DNA from: Roseovarius aestuarii
Lineage (GTDB): Bacteria > Pseudomonadota > Alphaproteobacteria > Rhodobacterales > Rhodobacteraceae
Reading direction: 5' to 3'
Assembly: GCF_019966515.1 (NCBI RefSeq)
Contig: NZ_JAIMIB010000001.1
Span: 598,974 to 662,973 of the forward strand
Length of the DNA: 64,000 nucleotides
Shown: piece by piece, positions 60,651 through 64,000 of the stretch
Layout of the letters: each line of letters opens with the position of its first letter
How positions within the stretch are numbered: position 1 is the stretch's first letter
Position numbers and translations under genes: made by a program
The notes under the pieces: model-generated
Databases searched by the model: none
What the model was told of the DNA's origin: nothing
What the model saw: the letters and a program-made list of their open reading frames with translations, nothing else

Positions 60651-60977
60651 CGAGGAGGGCTTGAGAAAGGCAGCAACATCTGACTGCAGTAAACAGAGCT
60701 TGTTGTGTCTGCTTCGAATTGTAAAATCGCGGACGCCGATCAGAATTAAGGCGGTCCTTGATAAAATGGGCCGCAACTGTTGCTAGTAAGCGTAGCCGCT
60801 TAAAAATCCAAAATGCTGTGTTGTGCATGAACGGCGGCTTTCACGAAATCGGCTAAGCAAATTTGAGCAGAGCCAAATGTCGGCTGTGGGCCGTCCTTGC
60901 AAGAGTAACCAAAAGGGACCAGTGAACATGCTGAAACCGATCTAATGGCCGCGAAGAACCCTACATGTCGTCGAGCG

Positions 60978-62984
60978 TCACGGAGTTTGAGAGACAAAAT
61001 CCAGCAGGCGTTGCCGGATTTCAGCCCAGATTTCGGGGCCGCGGATGCTATGACCTTGGTCCGGAATTATCATCAACTCGTGGGTTTTTCCGGCCTCAGC
61101 CAAGCGTTCCGCAAAACTGTAAGATTGGTTGGGAGAGACACGTGTGTCGCGATCAGCGTGATATAGGAATATAGGTGCTGTAATCTCGTCCAGATTCTGG
61201 CTGGGAGACAGAACACGCAAGAGCTCCTGCTGATCGGCAGTGCCAAATTCCTTGTCGAACCAGCCGTGGATATTGGTCTCACCGTTTTTTGTAGGATCAA
61301 CGATAGCGGGCAGATCGTAAAATCCACCGCCTGCGATGGCAAAACCCAGATCAAGTCGTTCTGGTCCTGGATAGCTGACCGCACGAACAGCGGCCCACCC
61401 GCCGTGGCTGTATCCTGTTGTGCCGATCTGTCGGCTGTTTGGAATATCGAACTGTTCCATAAGATAACGTGCGACAGCCAAAGTATCGCGGATTGGCGCA
61501 TCAGCCTTTTCACGATCATTACTGTTGGCAAACTCCGTGCCATATCGCCAATCTCCGCGCACGGCGGGGCTGACTTTGGTCAAGCCTAAGGCGCAGAACA
61601 GATGGTGGTAGGACGAAAACTCATTCTTGCCGCCATAGTAAGCGGTTACAATAAATTTCTGATCTTCGACGGGAGGCAAGTCTCTTGGGCGGTAAATAAA
61701 CACATCTAGAGTTTGGGTACCAGGCGATTGACTACTTGTGTCCTCATGAGTGACTTGCACCCGTTCGACGTTACACTGGCTGAGTTGGTCATTTATCTCA
61801 GCTAGACCTTTGATTGCGTTCTGTGACGTGAAGCTGCCATCATGCACTACCGTTAGCATATCGAATGCAGCGTAAGTTTCTGGGGAAAATTTGCCGACCA
61901 TAACTTGACCATCGTAACCGTCAGCAAGCCAAACATCTTCAGAGAGTGTAGTCGTCGAAAGAAGTGTCAAACGGTCAGGTGCGACGGCAAAAACTTCTAG
62001 CTTTGTCTCAAAGGGCGTTTCGGTTGTGACCATGATATTTGGAGCTTCGCCAGAGCCTGCAGGTCGAAACCCTGAAAGGGCACGATCAAAGCGACGTAAC
62101 AAAACCGCCTCATCCGCTTTAAAATCGTAGCGATAAAGATCACGGTCAGCTGAAAACAGTGCTTGAGCTTCGTCACCCCAACCATGCCACACGTCCACCC
62201 AACTCTTTCCATGACCTTCGAACATCAGGGAAACAGAGCCATCAGACAAATCGTAGGTGTACAGTTCCTGTTTATTACGGTCTCCGTCCTTCAGCGCAGG
62301 AAACACCACGCGCTCGGAATCTGCCCGGAGTTTGGTCCACCAGTTGATGCGCGCGGGCATCGCAGGATTATCATCGCATATCAACTGACGGGTTTGTGTG
62401 CTGCCATTATTTTGGATTGTCAGCTCTTCTAAGCACCCTTTGGCCGCATCTGACGAACCATACCGAGCAGTGTAGTAGATCGCACTGTGATCTTTTGATT
62501 GAGTAAATTCGTAGATGTAATCTACGTCTGTCAACCTGCGCGGCTTGTCCGCTCCATCTGCGAAAAGCCAAAGGTTTATCCGCTCCGCTTTGTCCTCATC
62601 CGCTTCAGCAACCAGTCCGCCAAGGCGCGTGTTGAGATATCTGCGCCAGAAGTTAATTGAGTTGAGGTCTGTATTGGTGACTTTCGTGGCCGACTGGCTA
62701 TCGAGTGATATTGGTTTTAATGGGTCCCAATCCGTGACGAAGAGATGCTTACCTTCCCCTTCCACGTGGCGGCTGAAGTAAATTTTTTGATGCTCAATCG
62801 TTGCGTGTTCAAGTCGGTACGGAAAGGCAAAGGAATAAGGTGCACTGTCAATGCTGCGCCCTTGGTAGGTTAGGATGAATGGGTTGGAGGAATCCGCAAC
62901 CGAATAAACCGGCCAGAAAAATAAGGCGGCCGTCAAAGTAGCAGTGAATTTAAAAGCTGAATACCTTGAGTATGCGCTTTTCAT
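60978..62984 (-). CDS. Secreted S9-type (prolyl oligopeptidase family) hydrolase
   Basis: A protein of 668 residues from ATG 62984 (AAGGA 9 nt upstream), with a signal peptide (FKFTATLTAALFFWPVYSVA). A long N-terminal beta-rich region, probably a propeller, is followed by a C-terminal alpha/beta-hydrolase. The catalytic Ser is in TTGYSHGGWAAV, Asp in YHADRDTRVSPNQS and His in PDQGHSIRG, all in family order. Low GC and the IS remnants next to it suggest horizontal transfer. It likely works in the periplasm on oligopeptides. No partner gene is seen. Confidence 0.8.
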   Translation of the reverse strand: MKSAYSRYSAFKFTATLTAALFFWPVYSVADSSNPFILTYQGRSIDSAPYSFAFPYRLEHATIEHQKIYFSRHVEGEGKHLFVTDWDPLKPISLDSQSATKVTNTDLNSINFWRRYLNTRLGGLVAEADEDKAERINLWLFADGADKPRRLTDVDYIYEFTQSKDHSAIYYTARYGSSDAAKGCLEELTIQNNGSTQTRQLICDDNPAMPARINWWTKLRADSERVVFPALKDGDRNKQELYTYDLSDGSVSLMFEGHGKSWVDVWHGWGDEAQALFSADRDLYRYDFKADEAVLLRRFDRALSGFRPAGSGEAPNIMVTTETPFETKLEVFAVAPDRLTLLSTTTLSEDVWLADGYDGQVMVGKFSPETYAAFDMLTVVHDGSFTSQNAIKGLAEINDQLSQCNVERVQVTHEDTSSQSPGTQTLDVFIYRPRDLPPVEDQKFIVTAYYGGKNEFSSYHHLFCALGLTKVSPAVRGDWRYGTEFANSNDREKADAPIRDTLAVARYLMEQFDIPNSRQIGTTGYSHGGWAAVRAVSYPGPERLDLGFAIAGGGFYDLPAIVDPTKNGETNIHGWFDKEFGTADQQELLRVLSPSQNLDEITAPIFLYHADRDTRVSPNQSYSFAERLAEAGKTHELMIIPDQGHSIRGPEIWAEIRQRLLDFVSQTP

Positions 62985-63271
62985 GGAGGCGATTCCTTGT
63001 AAACGAGCTATTCGCAAAATGACCAAATCTTATATGCGTTCATCCTAGAGATGTAGAAATAATCAAACAAGTCTTCGCGTCCGTGAACCGGCACTAGTCA
63101 TTATCGAGGGGCCGTTTGAAAATTGTTCTGCAACTGCAAAGCTACGATTTAAAATTGCATTGCTGTCCCGCTCGACCCCAAAAAACTGCAGGCAGAGTTT
63201 GAAGCGAGCCCATAAACTGAGTGATGCTGACGTGTTGTTTGACGATCGGTTAGATCTTAGTGTGCTCACGT

Positions 63272-63817
63272 ATGAAACTTTTTTTAATCCACGGTGCTCC
63301 AGCTACGGGGAAATTGACAGTAGGGCGTGCACTCTCATCACTTACCGGGTTGCCGCTCGTCGACAATCACGCTGCCATAGATATTGCAAGAATGGTGTTT
63401 GGTTTCGCTAAGCCAGGGTTCTGGGATCTCGTGCATGATTTGCGCGTGGCAACTCTGCACGGTGCTGCAAGGGCAAATATACTAGAGCTCATCACAACCG
63501 CTGCTTATAGCAAACCTGAAGATGACCCTCTTGTGCAAGACTATGAACGTGCAATTGAGGAGTTTGGGGGCACAATCGAACCCATCCATCTCTATTGCTC
63601 AAAAGAGACATTGATGGCGCGCGTATCTGCATCAGAGCGTCAGAAAAGAGGTAAACTTGCCACGCCAGAGGACCTGAAAACCTATTTGGATAGGTACAAC
63701 TTTGTTGCCATGCCTAGAGACAATTGTCTTAGCCTCTCGACAGAGAATGCAAGCGCTAGTCAAACTGCTTCCATTATAGCAAAGCACTTTCAAATCTCCA
63801 CTGCGCACGGGCCGTGA
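63272..63817 (+). CDS. Small P-loop kinase-like (AAA/shikimate-kinase-like) protein
   Basis: A protein of 181 residues starting KLFLIHGAPATGKLTVGRALSSLTGLPLVDNH, with a Walker A motif GAPATGKLT (residues 8-16). A later helix IHLYCSKETLMARVSASERQKRGKL gives the lid region of a nucleoside- or small-molecule kinase-like fold. Low GC, like the peptidase gene beside it. The start is ATG 63272; a GTG at 63260 is possible. No substrate can be inferred. After its stop, the last 183 bp of the window show nothing. Confidence 0.7.
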   Translation: MKLFLIHGAPATGKLTVGRALSSLTGLPLVDNHAAIDIARMVFGFAKPGFWDLVHDLRVATLHGAARANILELITTAAYSKPEDDPLVQDYERAIEEFGGTIEPIHLYCSKETLMARVSASERQKRGKLATPEDLKTYLDRYNFVAMPRDNCLSLSTENASASQTASIIAKHFQISTAHGP

Positions 63818-64000
63818 GCTTTTCGCAACTGTAGCAGGCAGTACTTGGCGCAAACGCAACGAAGGTCGGAAAGTCCCGCAGACAGTTAATAGGAGCAGCT
63901 CCGGTTTTCGCTCCCGCAGCGAATGTCTTGTGTGGATGTCTCCTGCATAGCAAGACTTTTTTGAGTTGAAGTGTGCTGTTTGTCAGATGCGGTCTTGTGT

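Noticed and set aside
60379..60786. A 135-residue plus-strand gene in the IS3 interval
   Set aside because: It runs antisense to the recognisable OrfB fragment and has no likeness of its own.
1..64000. tRNA, rRNA or CRISPR arrays
   Set aside because: No cloverleaf-like segment, no conserved rRNA blocks and no regularly spaced repeats were seen in the gene-free intervals.

Overview
The window looks like a chromosomal segment of a marine alphaproteobacterium of the Roseobacter group (Rhodobacteraceae). The basis is gene content: a cbb3 oxidase cluster with FNR-type boxes, a CuyA-like cysteate lyase with a LysR gene, a DmdA-like remnant, cobalamin genes, a PreT/PreA pyrimidine pathway and an IS1182-type transposase remnant. 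The DNA is GC-rich by eye except for a few islands (about 40.96-41.68 kb and 60-64 kb). No rRNA, tRNA or CRISPR array was seen.

Layout. (1) 0-9.2 kb: a cell-surface glycan locus with three sulfotransferase-like proteins, a DegT-type PLP enzyme, a WbqC-like protein, two paralogous family 2 glycosyltransferases, an MsbA-type ABC exporter and an LptE-like lipoprotein. (2) 9.5-16.6 kb: amino-acid metabolism, with an Lrp regulator divergent from a Leu/Phe/Val dehydrogenase, a CuyA-like lyase overlapping an Asp/Glu racemase and divergent from a LysR regulator, an aldo-keto reductase and a DMT exporter. (3) 17-33 kb: mostly housekeeping genes, including cobL, cobC, cobD, a glutathionyl-hydroquinone reductase, an orphan receiver domain, a lytic transglycosylase, smc, small lipoproteins and a Lin0512 pair whose first copy is frameshifted. 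A 17-bp perfect hairpin carrying a G-quadruplex motif in its loop lies at 30.4 kb.

(4) 33-46.7 kb: a reductive pyrimidine catabolism locus. It holds a FadR-type regulator, preT, an unexplained SAM methyltransferase, preA, two RutR-like TetR genes, an N-carbamoyl-beta-alanine amidohydrolase, an unrelated small gene wedged in with overlapping stop and start codons, dihydropyrimidinase and an NMT1/THI5-type ABC importer, closed by a clear terminator. Two RutR-like operators lie between the TetR genes and the amidohydrolase. Expected flow: uptake by the ABC system, reduction by PreTA, ring opening by dihydropyrimidinase, decarbamoylation by the amidohydrolase.

(5) 47-57.8 kb: a D,D-carboxypeptidase, then ccoS-I-H-G and ccoP-Q-O-N on the minus strand. 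These are two blocks, each with its own FNR-type box, separated by a LysR gene, a 45-residue ORF missed by a length cut-off, and a hairpin-rich spacer. (6) 58-60.8 kb: a gene graveyard with a frameshifted GntR regulator, a DmdA-like gene truncated at both ends, an IS1182 transposase tail, a truncated hydrolase-like gene and an IS3 fragment. (7) 61-64 kb: a low-GC stretch with a secreted S9-type peptidase and a small P-loop kinase-like protein, probably acquired horizontally.
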